Assembly (NCBI RefSeq): GCF_013608025.1
Contig: NZ_VDLV01000010.1
Location: forward strand, 1-64,000
Reading direction: 5' to 3'
Length of the DNA stretch: 64,000 nt
Source: Pseudomonas brassicacearum subsp. neoaurantiaca
GTDB taxonomy: Bacteria; Pseudomonadota; Gammaproteobacteria; Pseudomonadales; Pseudomonadaceae
In this document: positions 8,585-16,724 of the stretch, piece after piece
Position numbering within the stretch: the first letter of the stretch is position 1
Layout: each line of letters begins with the position of its first letter
Position numbers and translations under genes: made by a program
The notes under the pieces: model-generated
Seen by the model: only the letters and a program-made list of their open reading frames with translations
Database searches by the model: none
Told to the model about the DNA's origin: nothing

Positions 8585-9469
8585 TTATAAAGCCGGTGAC
8601 GGAGAATTGACGGCGTTCTGTCTTCCCGGCGACTTGACCGGGGTCGGTGCAGTTTGTGTGCCAGCCCGCTTCAATGCCGCATCCGGTTTTGCATTGGCGG
8701 TGCCGGTACCGGTCAGGCTGCGACGCACATCGAGGTTGCGCGAGACCACCAGCACCACCCGCCGGTTGCGCGCGCGCCCTTCTGCGGTGGCGTTGTTGGC
8801 CACCGGCTGGAACTCGCCGTAACCCACCGACGCCAGACGACTGGGATTGACGCCCTGCATGGCGAGCATGCGCACGATGCTCGCCGAGCGGGCCGAAGAC
8901 AGTTCCCAGTTGGTCGGGTACTGCGCGGTGCGGATCGGCTGGTCATCGGTGAACCCTTCGACGTGGATCGGGTTGTCGAACGGTTTCAGGATCGCCGCGA
9001 CCTTATCGATAATGTTGAATGCCATGTCGCTGGGCATGGCGTCGCCGCTGCCGAACAGCAGGCTGGAATTGAGTTCGATTTCTACCCACAACTCGTTGCC
9101 ACGCACGGTCATCTGGTTGGAGCTGATCAAGTCGCCGAACGCGGCGCTGATGTCATCCGCAATACTTTTCAACGGATCGCTGCTACCGGCAATGCCGGCG
9201 TCGACCTGTTCGGCGTCCTTGACCAGCGGCTTGGCGGGGGTGACGGTCTTGGGACGCTCCTCGCCAATGGGAATAGGCTTGAGGGCCCGGTCGGAATCGG
9301 TGAAGACACCAATCAACGCTTCGGAAATGACCTTGTACTTGCCTTCGTTGACCGAAGAGATCGAATACATGACCACGAAAAAGGCGAACAGCAACGTGAT
9401 GAAGTCCGCGTAGGAAACGAGCCAGCGTTCATGGTTGACGTGTTCTTCGTGATTTCTGCGACGTGCCAT
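8585..9469 (-). CDS. motD: Flagellar stator protein MotD (MotB family)
   Basis: Peptidoglycan-anchoring stator subunit. The 294-residue protein has a single membrane helix (about 20-40) with the proton-path aspartate in SYADFITLLFAF (Asp22), a periplasmic linker, and an OmpA/MotB peptidoglycan-binding domain (VEGFTDDQPIRTAQYPTNWE ... RRVVLVVSR). The C-terminal tail is Lys/Pro/Ala-rich. It starts four bases after the motC stop. Pseudomonads carry two stator sets; this is the MotCD type embedded in the che operon, known to support swarming. Confidence 0.95.
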   Translation of the reverse strand: MARRRNHEEHVNHERWLVSYADFITLLFAFFVVMYSISSVNEGKYKVISEALIGVFTDSDRALKPIPIGEERPKTVTPAKPLVKDAEQVDAGIAGSSDPLKSIADDISAAFGDLISSNQMTVRGNELWVEIELNSSLLFGSGDAMPSDMAFNIIDKVAAILKPFDNPIHVEGFTDDQPIRTAQYPTNWELSSARSASIVRMLAMQGVNPSRLASVGYGEFQPVANNATAEGRARNRRVVLVVSRNLDVRRSLTGTGTANAKPDAALKRAGTQTAPTPVKSPGRQNAVNSPSPAL

Positions 9470-9473
9470 GGCC

Positions 9474-10214
9474 TTAGTCCATGAAGCCCTGGAGCTTCAA
9501 CTCGATGGAGCGCGGGTTTTCACCTTCGGCGATCGACAGGATGCCTTCCAGCAACATTTCACGGTAGCGCGACTGGCGCAGCGCGATGGACTTGAGCTTG
9601 GCCGCGATCGGCAGCAACACCAGGTTGGCACTCGCCACGCCATAGATGGTAGCGACGAAGGCCACGGCGATGCCGCTGCCCAGTTGCGAGGGATCGGCCA
9701 GGTTGCCCATCACATGGATCAGGCCCATGACCGCACCGATGATGCCGATGGTCGGCGCGTAGCCGCCCATGCTTTCGAAGACTTTCGCCGCTTCGATGTC
9801 GCGGGCTTCCTGGGTGTAGAAGTCCACTTCCAGGATGCTGCGGATCGCTTCGGGTTCGGCGCCGTCCACCAGCAACTGCAGGCCCTTGCGTGAGTAGCTG
9901 TCGGGTTCGGCATCGGCCACCCCTTCCAGCCCCAGCAGGCCTTCCTTGCGAGCGGTCAGGCTCCAATTCACCACGCGGTCGATGCCGCCGGCCAAGTCGA
10001 CACGAGGCGGGAACAGAATCCACACCAGGACCTGCATGGCCCGCTTGAAGGCGCTCATGGGCGACTGCAACAGCGCAGCGCCGACGGTGCCACCGAGCAC
10101 GATCAATGCGGCAGGACCGTTGGCCAGCGCGCCGAGGTGGCCGCCTTCCAGATAGTTGCCGCCAATGATGGCGACGAACGCCATGATGATGCCGATCAGG
10201 CTGAGAACATCCAT
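9474..10214 (-). CDS. motC: Flagellar stator protein MotC (MotA family)
   Basis: Proton-channel stator subunit of 246 residues starting [20 protein letters not shown] at ATG 10214 (the family start; three further in-frame codons upstream lie inside cheB). Four membrane helices are visible, with the conserved GGYAPTIGIIGAVMGLIHVM segment and the proline-containing helix near the C-terminal half. The ATG overlaps the cheB stop by one base (TAATG), indicating translational coupling with cheB upstream and motD downstream. Confidence 0.95.
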   Translation of the reverse strand: MDVLSLIGIIMAFVAIIGGNYLEGGHLGALANGPAALIVLGGTVGAALLQSPMSAFKRAMQVLVWILFPPRVDLAGGIDRVVNWSLTARKEGLLGLEGVADAEPDSYSRKGLQLLVDGAEPEAIRSILEVDFYTQEARDIEAAKVFESMGGYAPTIGIIGAVMGLIHVMGNLADPSQLGSGIAVAFVATIYGVASANLVLLPIAAKLKSIALRQSRYREMLLEGILSIAEGENPRSIELKLQGFMD

Positions 10215-11359
10215 TACAGACACGCCTCGACCAGATGTTTACCCATGTCGTCCAGGCTGTAGACCGCATCGGCGAGGTCGGCTTTGACGATCGCCATCGG
10301 CATGCCATAAATCACGCAGCTGGCTTCATCCTGGGCCCAGATCGCGCTGCCGCCCTGCTTGAGCAAGCGGGCGCCCTCACGACCGTCGGCGCCCATGCCG
10401 GTGAGGACCACCGCCAGAACTTTGTCACCGTAGGATTTAGCTGCGGAACCGAAGGTGATATCCACGCAAGGCTTGTAGTTCAAGCGCTCGTCGCCCGGCA
10501 GGATCTTCACCGCGCCACGACCGTCGATCATCATCTGCTTGCCACCTGGCGCCAGCAGCGCCAGGCCTGGCCGCAGGATGTCGCCATCCTCGGCTTCCTT
10601 GACGCTGATGCGGCAGAGTTTGTCCAGGCGCTCGGCAAACGCCTTGGTGAAGGCCGCGGGCATGTGCTGGATCAATACGATCGGCGCCGGGAAGTTGGCC
10701 GGCAATTGGGTCAGGACCCGTTGCAGTGCCACCGGACCACCGGTAGACGTGCCGATGGCGACCAGTTTGTAGGCCTTGCGCTTGGGCGCTGGCGACGACG
10801 GACTGGTTGGCGCCGGGCGAGCAGGAGCAGGTGCCGGAGCACTGCGGACCGGTGCCGGATTGAAGTTGCTCGACGCCGAAGGCGTCGGCGCTGGCGCGGG
10901 CGCGGGCGCGGGCGCAGCAGTCGGCGCAGGCGCCGGTGCGCTGTAGGCACTGACGCGGCGGTTGCTGCGGGAAATGCTGTGGACCTTCTCGCACAGCAAC
11001 TGGCGGACCTTGTCCGGGTTGCGCGAAATGTCCTCGAAGTTCTTCGGCAGGAAGTCCACCGCCCCGGCGTCCAGCGCATCGAGGGTGACCCGAGCGCCTT
11101 CATGGGTCAGGGAGGAGAACATCAAAACCGGGGTCGGGCAGCGCTGCATGATATGCCGCACCGCCGTGATGCCATCCATCATCGGCATCTCGTAGTCCAT
11201 GGTGATCACGTCCGGCTTGAGCGCCAGGGCCTGATCGATCGCTTCTTTGCCGTTGGTCGCCGTACCGACGACCTGAATGCTCGTGTCCGCCGAAAGAATT
11301 TCCGAGACGCGGCGGCGGAAAAACCCCGAATCGTCCACCACCAGGACTTTAACTACCAT
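10214..11359 (-). CDS. cheB: Chemotaxis protein-glutamate methylesterase CheB
   Basis: Receptor methylesterase/deamidase for chemotactic adaptation. The receiver domain (1-120) has acceptor Asp55 in [10 protein letters not shown]; then comes an unusually long Ala/Pro-rich linker (about 138-190); then the catalytic domain with AIGTSTGGP, the LIQHMP histidine and the LTGMGADG aspartate. I chose ATG 11359 ([10 protein letters not shown]), preceded by CGGAG at proper spacing, giving 381 residues; an upstream GTG at 11365 is less likely. It lies between cheA and motC. Confidence 0.95.
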   Translation of the reverse strand: MVVKVLVVDDSGFFRRRVSEILSADTSIQVVGTATNGKEAIDQALALKPDVITMDYEMPMMDGITAVRHIMQRCPTPVLMFSSLTHEGARVTLDALDAGAVDFLPKNFEDISRNPDKVRQLLCEKVHSISRSNRRVSAYSAPAPAPTAAPAPAPAPAPTPSASSNFNPAPVRSAPAPAPARPAPTSPSSPAPKRKAYKLVAIGTSTGGPVALQRVLTQLPANFPAPIVLIQHMPAAFTKAFAERLDKLCRISVKEAEDGDILRPGLALLAPGGKQMMIDGRGAVKILPGDERLNYKPCVDITFGSAAKSYGDKVLAVVLTGMGADGREGARLLKQGGSAIWAQDEASCVIYGMPMAIVKADLADAVYSLDDMGKHLVEACL

Positions 11360-11407
11360 AAACACTCCGTTAGACGAGGCGCGGCGTCGGGCCGCGCCCC
11401 TCCAGAA

Positions 11408-13666
11408 TCAAATACGCCGGGCGGCGTAGCGCTTGAGCATGCTTGGCACATCGAGGATCAACGCGATGCGGCCGTCGCCGGTGATGGTGGCGCCGGACAT
11501 GCCCGGGGTGCCCTGGAGCATCTTGCCCAATGGCTTGATGACCACTTCTTCCTGGCCCACCAACTGGTCGACGACGAAGCCGATCCGCTGGGTGCCCACC
11601 GAAAGGATCACCACATGGCCCTCGCCCTGCTCGACATGGGCGGCGGAGCTGACCAGCCAGCGCTTGAGGTAGAATAGCGGCAGTGCCTTGTCCCGCACGA
11701 TGACCACTTCCTGGCCGTCGACTACGTTGGTGCGCGACAGATCGAGGTGGAAAATCTCGTTGACGTTGACCAGCGGGAAGGCGAACGCCTGGTTGCCCAG
11801 CATCACCATCAGGGTCGGCATGATCGCCAGGGTCAGCGGGACCTTGATGACGATCTTCGAACCCTGGCCCTTGGTCGAGTAGATGTTGATCGAGCCGTTG
11901 AGCTGGGAAATCTTGGTTTTCACCACGTCCATGCCCACGCCACGACCCGACACGTCGGAGATCTCGGTCTTGGTCGAGAAACCCGGGGCGAAGATCAGGT
12001 TGTAGCACTCGGTGTCGCTCAGGCGATCGGCCGCGTCCTTGTCCATCACGCCACGCTTCACGGCGATGGCTCGGAGGACGTTCGGGTCCATGCCCTTGCC
12101 GTCGTCGGAGATCGACAACAGGATGTGGTCGCCCTCCTGCTCGGCGGCCAGAATCACCTTGCCGCTGCGGACCTTGCCCGAAGCTTCGCGCTCTTCCGGC
12201 GACTCGATGCCGTGGTCGACCGCGTTGCGCACCAAGTGGACCAGCGGGTCGGCCAGGGCCTCGACAAGGTTCTTGTCGAGGTCGGTCTCTTCACCCACCA
12301 GTTCCAGGTTGATTTCTTTCTTGAGCTGGCGAGCCAGGTCGCGAACCAGGCGCGGGAAGCGCCCGAAGACTTTCTTGATCGGCTGCATCCGGGTCTTCAT
12401 GACCGCGGTCTGCAAGTCGGCCGTGACCACGTCGAGGTTCGACACGGCCTTGGACATGGCTTCGTCCTGGCTGTTGAGGCCCAGGCGTACCAGGCGGTTA
12501 CGCACCAGCACCAGTTCGCCGACCATGTTCATGATCTCGTCCAGGCGCGCGGTGTCGACCCGCACCGTGGTCTCGGCTTCGCTGGCTGGTTTTTCCGCAG
12601 GCGCAGCCGCCGGAGCACGGGCTGGCGCCGGAGCGGCGGCAGCAGCCGGTTTCGGTGTCTCGGCCTTTGGTTCCGGTGCCTTGGCGGCCGGCTTGGGCGC
12701 AGCCTTGGCGGCAGGTGCGACCGTCGCGGCGGCGGTTGCAGCGGCTGGCGCGGCGGAAGCCTTGCCAACCTCGCTGAACTTGCCCTTGCCATGCAATTCG
12801 TCGAGCAGCGATTCGAATTCGTGATCGCTGATCAGGTCACTGCCGGCGGCCGCGGCCGCTGGCTTGGCCGGGCTCGGCGCGGAGGCGATGGCCGAATCCA
12901 GCGCATCGACAGCAAAGTTGCCCTTGCCATGCAACTGGTCGAGCAAGGCTTCGAATTCGTCGTCGGTAATGTCGGAGTCATCCCCTGCTGCCTTTGGCGC
13001 AGCCGGGGCCGCCGGTGCGGCGACCGCATCGGGGGCGAACTGGCCCTTGCCGTGCAGTTGGTCAAGCAGCGACTCAAACTCGTCGTCGGTAATTTCATCG
13101 CCGGCAGCGGCATCGGCGGCAGGCGCAGCAGGTGCGGCAGGCGCCTCGGCTTCGGCCTTGACGGCGTTCAGCGAGTCCAGCAGCGATTCGAATTCATGAT
13201 CGGTGATGTCGCCCGATTCCTCGGCGACCGGTTCTTCCACCACAGGCTCGGCGACCGGTGCGGCTTCGTCAGCCGACTGCGGTTCGGCCAGGCGCGACAG
13301 CGCGGCGAGCAGCTCGGGGGTGGCCGGGGTGATCGGCGAGCGCTCGCGCACTTCGCTGAACATGCTGTTGACCGCATCCAGCGCTTCGAGCACCACGTCC
13401 ATCAGTTCCGAGTCGACGCGACGCTCACCCTTGCGCAGGATGTCGAACACGTTCTCGGCAATGTGGCAGCACTCCACCAGCTCGTTGAGCTGGAGGAAGC
13501 CGGCGCCTCCTTTTACAGTGTGGAAACCGCGAAAAATTGCATTGAGCAGATCCGCATCATCAGGTCGGCTTTCCAGCTCGACCAGCTGTTCGGACAGTTG
13601 CTCTAGAATCTCGCCGGCCTCAACCAGGAAATCCTGAAGGATCTCTTCATCGGCGCCGAAGCTCAT
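11408..13666 (-). CDS. cheA: Chemotaxis histidine kinase CheA with a four-fold repeated linker motif
   Basis: Array kinase of 752 residues. The Hpt (P1) domain has phosphoacceptor His49 in FRGFHTVKGG. Residues 370-480 include dimerisation and the start of the kinase domain; the N box (HLVRNAVDHGIE) is near 477-488, followed by DDGKGMD, FAPGFSTK and GRGVGMD; the CheW-like P5 ends the protein. Between P1 and P3 lies a roughly 220-residue Ala/Pro linker containing four copies of a motif of the form D-I-T-D-x-E-F-E-x-L-L-D-x-L-H-G-K-G, at residues 153-167, 191-208, 232-249 and 278-295 (the first lacks HGKG). No conventional P2 domain is evident there. A sigma-28-like promoter lies upstream inside cheZ. 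Confidence 0.97.
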   Translation of the reverse strand: MSFGADEEILQDFLVEAGEILEQLSEQLVELESRPDDADLLNAIFRGFHTVKGGAGFLQLNELVECCHIAENVFDILRKGERRVDSELMDVVLEALDAVNSMFSEVRERSPITPATPELLAALSRLAEPQSADEAAPVAEPVVEEPVAEESGDITDHEFESLLDSLNAVKAEAEAPAAPAAPAADAAAGDEITDDEFESLLDQLHGKGQFAPDAVAAPAAPAAPKAAGDDSDITDDEFEALLDQLHGKGNFAVDALDSAIASAPSPAKPAAAAAGSDLISDHEFESLLDELHGKGKFSEVGKASAAPAAATAAATVAPAAKAAPKPAAKAPEPKAETPKPAAAAAPAPARAPAAAPAEKPASEAETTVRVDTARLDEIMNMVGELVLVRNRLVRLGLNSQDEAMSKAVSNLDVVTADLQTAVMKTRMQPIKKVFGRFPRLVRDLARQLKKEINLELVGEETDLDKNLVEALADPLVHLVRNAVDHGIESPEEREASGKVRSGKVILAAEQEGDHILLSISDDGKGMDPNVLRAIAVKRGVMDKDAADRLSDTECYNLIFAPGFSTKTEISDVSGRGVGMDVVKTKISQLNGSINIYSTKGQGSKIVIKVPLTLAIMPTLMVMLGNQAFAFPLVNVNEIFHLDLSRTNVVDGQEVVIVRDKALPLFYLKRWLVSSAAHVEQGEGHVVILSVGTQRIGFVVDQLVGQEEVVIKPLGKMLQGTPGMSGATITGDGRIALILDVPSMLKRYAARRI
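12782..13210 (-). repeat. Four-copy acidic short motif in the CheA linker (coding repeat)
   Basis: Codons for CheA residues 153-295 encode four spaced copies of a 15-18 residue acidic amphipathic motif (ITDxEFExLLDxLHGKG), about 40 residues apart and separated by Ala/Pro spacers. Copies 2, 3 and 4 end in HGKG-Q/N/K-F; copy 1 is shortened. The DNA is also similar between copies (for example CAAGCAGCGACTCAAACTCG and GAGCAGCGATTCGAATTCGT on the plus strand). Confidence 0.9.
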
Positions 13667-13694
13667 TAATGGCTGCTCCTAAAATAGGGCTAAA

Positions 13695-14480
13695 TCAAAA
13701 TCCAAGGCTGGACAGCAAATCGTCCACATCGTCCTGACCGGACACAACGTCTTCTCTTTTATCGGCATGAATCTGCGGACCTTCACCCTGAGAGAGATGT
13801 TTTTGTGGATCTTTTTCAGCAAGCATCGCTTCACGGTCGTGTTCGATGCCGGCAAAGCGGTCAACCTGGCTTGCCATCAGGACCAGCTTGAGCAAATTGC
13901 TTTCCACTTCGGTGACCAGTTGGGTCACGCGCTTGATGACCTGACCGGTGAGGTCCTGGTAATCCTGGGCCAGCAGAATGTCGTTGAGGTTGCTTGCGAC
14001 GGCGCGGTTCTCGGCGCTGCTGCGTGTCAGGAAACCGTCGACCCGACGGGCCAGCTCCCGAAATTCCTCGGCGCCGACTTCGCGACGCATGAACCGTCCC
14101 CAATCGGTGCTCAACGCCTGGGCTTCCTCGCTCAGGCCGTTGACCAGGGGCGTTGCGCTTTCCACCAGGTCCATGGTGCGGTTCGCCGCGGCTTCGGTCA
14201 GCTTGACCACATAGCCAAGGCGTTCGGTCGCGTCGGTAATCTGCGAGACTTCCTCGGCCTGCGGCATGTTCGGATCGATCTGGAAATTGACGATCGCGCT
14301 GTGCAGTTCACGGGTGAGCTTGCCGACTTCCTGGTACAGACCACGATCGCGGGTCTGGTTGAGCTCATGAATCATTTGAACCGCATCGCCGAAGCGGCCC
14401 TTTTCAAGGCTGTCGACCAGTTCGCGGGCATGTTTTTTCAGGGTCGATTCGAAATCGCCCATTGAAGATTCGTTGTCCAT
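13695..14480 (-). CDS. cheZ: Chemotaxis protein phosphatase CheZ
   Basis: Accelerates dephosphorylation of CheY-P. The 261-residue product is largely helical with the catalytic segment AQDYQDLTGQV (171-181); Asp176 and Gln180 correspond to E. coli Asp143 and Gln147. The last residues, DDVDDLLSSLGF, form the CheY-P-binding tail helix. The start MDNESSMGD is preceded by GGGGGAG. It sits between cheY and cheA, and its coding sequence contains a predicted FliA promoter for cheA. Confidence 0.96.
   Translation of the reverse strand: MDNESSMGDFESTLKKHARELVDSLEKGRFGDAVQMIHELNQTRDRGLYQEVGKLTRELHSAIVNFQIDPNMPQAEEVSQITDATERLGYVVKLTEAAANRTMDLVESATPLVNGLSEEAQALSTDWGRFMRREVGAEEFRELARRVDGFLTRSSAENRAVASNLNDILLAQDYQDLTGQVIKRVTQLVTEVESNLLKLVLMASQVDRFAGIEHDREAMLAEKDPQKHLSQGEGPQIHADKREDVVSGQDDVDDLLSSLGF
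13759..13785 (-). promoter_or_regulatory. Predicted sigma-28 (FliA) promoter inside cheZ, upstream of cheA
   Basis: Minus-strand TGAAG (13785-13781) is followed after 14 bases by GCCGATAA (13766-13759), a perfect FliA -10. It lies within the 3' end of cheZ, about 93 bases before the cheA start. Known FliA dependence of the cheAB-motCD-cheW genes in P. aeruginosa fits this location. Confidence 0.6.
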
Positions 14481-14498
14481 AGCTCCCCCGTGGCGCCG

Positions 14499-14870
14499 TT
14501 AACCGATGCGTTCGAAGATTTTTTCGATCTTCTCTTTCAACGCCTGGGCCGTGAAGGGTTTGACCACATAGCCGTTTACACCGGCCTGGGCCGCTTCGAT
14601 GATCTGCTCGCGCTTGGCTTCGGCAGTCACCATCAGCACGGGGAGATGCTTGAGTTTTTCGTCGGCGCGCACATGGCGCAGCAAGTCGATACCGGTCATG
14701 CCAGGCATGTTCCAGTCAGTCACCAGAAAGTCGATGCTCCCGCTGTTGAGAACCGGAATGGCAGTGGTGCCATCGTCGGCCTCGACCGTGTTGGTGAACC
14801 CAAGGTCACGCAACAGGTTTTTTATGATCCGCCGCATCGTTGAGAAGTCATCAACGATGAGGATTTTCAT
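14499..14870 (-). CDS. cheY: Chemotaxis response regulator CheY
   Basis: Single-domain response regulator that binds the flagellar switch when phosphorylated. The 123-residue protein ([20 protein letters not shown]) has the acidic pocket Asp7/Asp8, phosphoacceptor Asp52 in [10 protein letters not shown], the MVTAEA threonine and the YVVKPF lysine. I use ATG 14870 as in relatives; a TTG at 14882 sits at better distance from GGAGG and would add four residues, so the start is not fully settled. It is followed by cheZ. Confidence 0.96.
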   Translation of the reverse strand: MKILIVDDFSTMRRIIKNLLRDLGFTNTVEADDGTTAIPVLNSGSIDFLVTDWNMPGMTGIDLLRHVRADEKLKHLPVLMVTAEAKREQIIEAAQAGVNGYVVKPFTAQALKEKIEKIFERIG

Positions 14871-15037
14871 GTTCTTGTCCAATTCGACCTCCAAGCAGTC
14901 TTAAACGCGCCCAGCACCTGAACGCGCCATTTCAATCAATCCGGCACAACACTCGACAACGGTCTGGAGCACAACGGATGGAGACTGGCGTGGCATTTGC
15001 CATGCCTGCCCCGCTCGCAGCATCTCCGCACCGCCTG
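14871..15037 (-). other. Intergenic region fliA-cheY
   Basis: 167 bases between the fliA stop and cheY. It holds a strong GGAGG ribosome-binding site for cheY near 14886-14890. I see no clear sigma-28, sigma-54 or terminator element, so cheYZ may be read from fliA or from a weak promoter here. Confidence 0.4.
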
Positions 15038-15781
15038 TCAGCGTGCTCGCCACTCCCCCAAACGCCCCCGCAAACGGGCCGCGCACTGGCTGTGTAACTG
15101 GCTGACCCGCGATTCGCTGACCCCCAGGACCTCACCGATTTCCTTGAGGTTCAGCTCTTCGTCGTAGTACAGCGCCAAGACCAGTCGCTCACGCTCCGGC
15201 AAATTGGCAATCGCTTCCGCCAGCGCACTCTGGAAGCGTTCATCTTCCAGATCGCGCGATGGCTCCATGTGAGCACTTGCGCCATCCTCATGCAGCCCTT
15301 CGTGTTCACCGTCCTGCAACAGGTCGTCGAAACTGAACAGGCGGCTGCCCAAGGTATCGTTCAAAATCCCGTAATAATCGTCGAGACTCAATTGGAGTTC
15401 GGCCGCAACCTCATGATCTTTAGCGTCACGCCCGGTTTTCGCTTCAATCGCGCGAATCGCGTCACTGACCATACGGGTATTGCGGTGCACCGAACGCGGC
15501 GCCCAATCGCCCTTGCGGACTTCATCGAGCATGGCGCCGCGAATGCGGATACCGGCATACGTTTCGAAACTCGCGCCTTTGCTGGCGTCATATTTGTTCG
15601 CCACTTCGAGCAGGCCAATCATGCCCGCCTGGATCAAGTCTTCGACCTGGACACTGGCCGGCAAGCGTGCCAGCAAGTGATAGGCGATGCGCTTGACCAA
15701 TGGCGCGTAACGCTCGATCAATTCGTACTGGGCGTCCCGTGCCGATTTTTTGTAGAGATGGTTGTAACCGCTGGCTGTCAT
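15038..15781 (-). CDS. fliA: Flagellar sigma factor FliA (sigma-28)
   Basis: Sigma factor for late flagellar and chemotaxis genes. 247 residues from ATG 15781 (MTASGYNHLYKKSARDAQYE). Region 2 (YAPLVKRIAYHLLARLPASV ... QAGMIGLLEVANKYD), region 3 (GDWAPRSVHR) and region 4 (LNLKEIGEVLGVSESRVSQL) are all present. The ATG overlaps the fleN stop (TCATGA order), so fleN and fliA are co-translated. It should be held inactive by FlgM, which is not in this window. Confidence 0.96.
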   Translation of the reverse strand: MTASGYNHLYKKSARDAQYELIERYAPLVKRIAYHLLARLPASVQVEDLIQAGMIGLLEVANKYDASKGASFETYAGIRIRGAMLDEVRKGDWAPRSVHRNTRMVSDAIRAIEAKTGRDAKDHEVAAELQLSLDDYYGILNDTLGSRLFSFDDLLQDGEHEGLHEDGASAHMEPSRDLEDERFQSALAEAIANLPERERLVLALYYDEELNLKEIGEVLGVSESRVSQLHSQCAARLRGRLGEWRAR

Positions 15782-16608
15782 AACACGGGCCCTGCTGTTT
15801 GTTGCACAAGACGCTCGACGAAAAATTCCAGATGCCCGCGCGGGTTGGCCGGCAGTGGCCAGGTATCGACCTTCTGGGCGATCGCCTTGAACGCCAGCGC
15901 GCATTTGGAACGTGGAAAGGCTTCATATACGGCACGTTGCTTCTGGACCGCCTTGCGTACGCTTTCGTCGTAAGGCACTGCGCCGACGTATTGTAGGGCG
16001 ACGTCCAGGAAGCGATCCGTGACCTTTGTCAACTTGGCGAACAGGTTGCGCCCTTCCTGCGGGCTCTGGGCCATGTTGGCCAGAACGCGGAAGCGGTTCA
16101 TGCCATAGTCGCGGTTAAGCAGTTTGATCAGGGCGTAGGCGTCGGTGATGGATGTCGGTTCGTCGCAGACCACCAGCAGGACTTCCTGGGCGGCGCGGAC
16201 AAAACTGACCACCGAGTCACCGATGCCGGCAGCCGTGTCGATCACCAGCACATCGAGGTTGTCGCCGATGTCGCTGAAAGCCTGGATCAGGCCAGCGTGC
16301 TGCGCCGGGGTCAGGTGCACCATGCTCTGGGTGCCGGAAGCGGCCGGCACGATGCGAATCCCGCCGGGCCCCTGCAGAAGCACGTCGCGCAGTTCGCAGC
16401 GGCCTTCGATCACGTCCGCCAGGGTGCGCTTGGGTGTCAGCCCCAGCAGCACGTCGACGTTCGCCAGGCCCAGGTCGGCGTCCAGCAACATGACCCGTCG
16501 GCCTAGCTCTGCCAGGGCCAGGGACAAGTTCACTGACACGTTAGTCTTCCCGACGCCACCTTTGCCGCCGGTCACCGCGATCACCTGTACGGGATGCATG
16601 CTGCCCAT
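15778..16608 (-). CDS. fleN: Flagellar number regulator FleN (FlhG family ATPase)
   Basis: MinD/ParA-type ATPase that antagonises FleQ and keeps flagellar number at one or a few. The 276-residue protein has the deviant Walker A GGKGGVGKTN (about 14-23), MLLDADLGLANVD and VLVIDTAAGI (Walker B). It lies downstream of flhF, the standard pairing that sets polar location and number, and overlaps fliA by four bases. The start MGSMHPVQVIAVTG fits relatives. Confidence 0.95.
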   Translation of the reverse strand: MGSMHPVQVIAVTGGKGGVGKTNVSVNLSLALAELGRRVMLLDADLGLANVDVLLGLTPKRTLADVIEGRCELRDVLLQGPGGIRIVPAASGTQSMVHLTPAQHAGLIQAFSDIGDNLDVLVIDTAAGIGDSVVSFVRAAQEVLLVVCDEPTSITDAYALIKLLNRDYGMNRFRVLANMAQSPQEGRNLFAKLTKVTDRFLDVALQYVGAVPYDESVRKAVQKQRAVYEAFPRSKCALAFKAIAQKVDTWPLPANPRGHLEFFVERLVQQTAGPVL

Positions 16609-16724
16609 GTTCGTTCTTTACCTTGTCTTACTTAGACGGAGGCCACATTACTGGCTGCGCGTTCACATATGGAACAATGCATGGCAGACCATCGATGTAG
16701 GTACAAAAAATATTCATGAATACC

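Noticed and set aside
11747..13606. A 619-codon plus-strand frame antisense to cheA
   Set aside because: Rich in His, Val, Asp and Gly repeats arising from the complement of the Ala/Pro linker; no ribosome-binding site or domain; cheA is certain.
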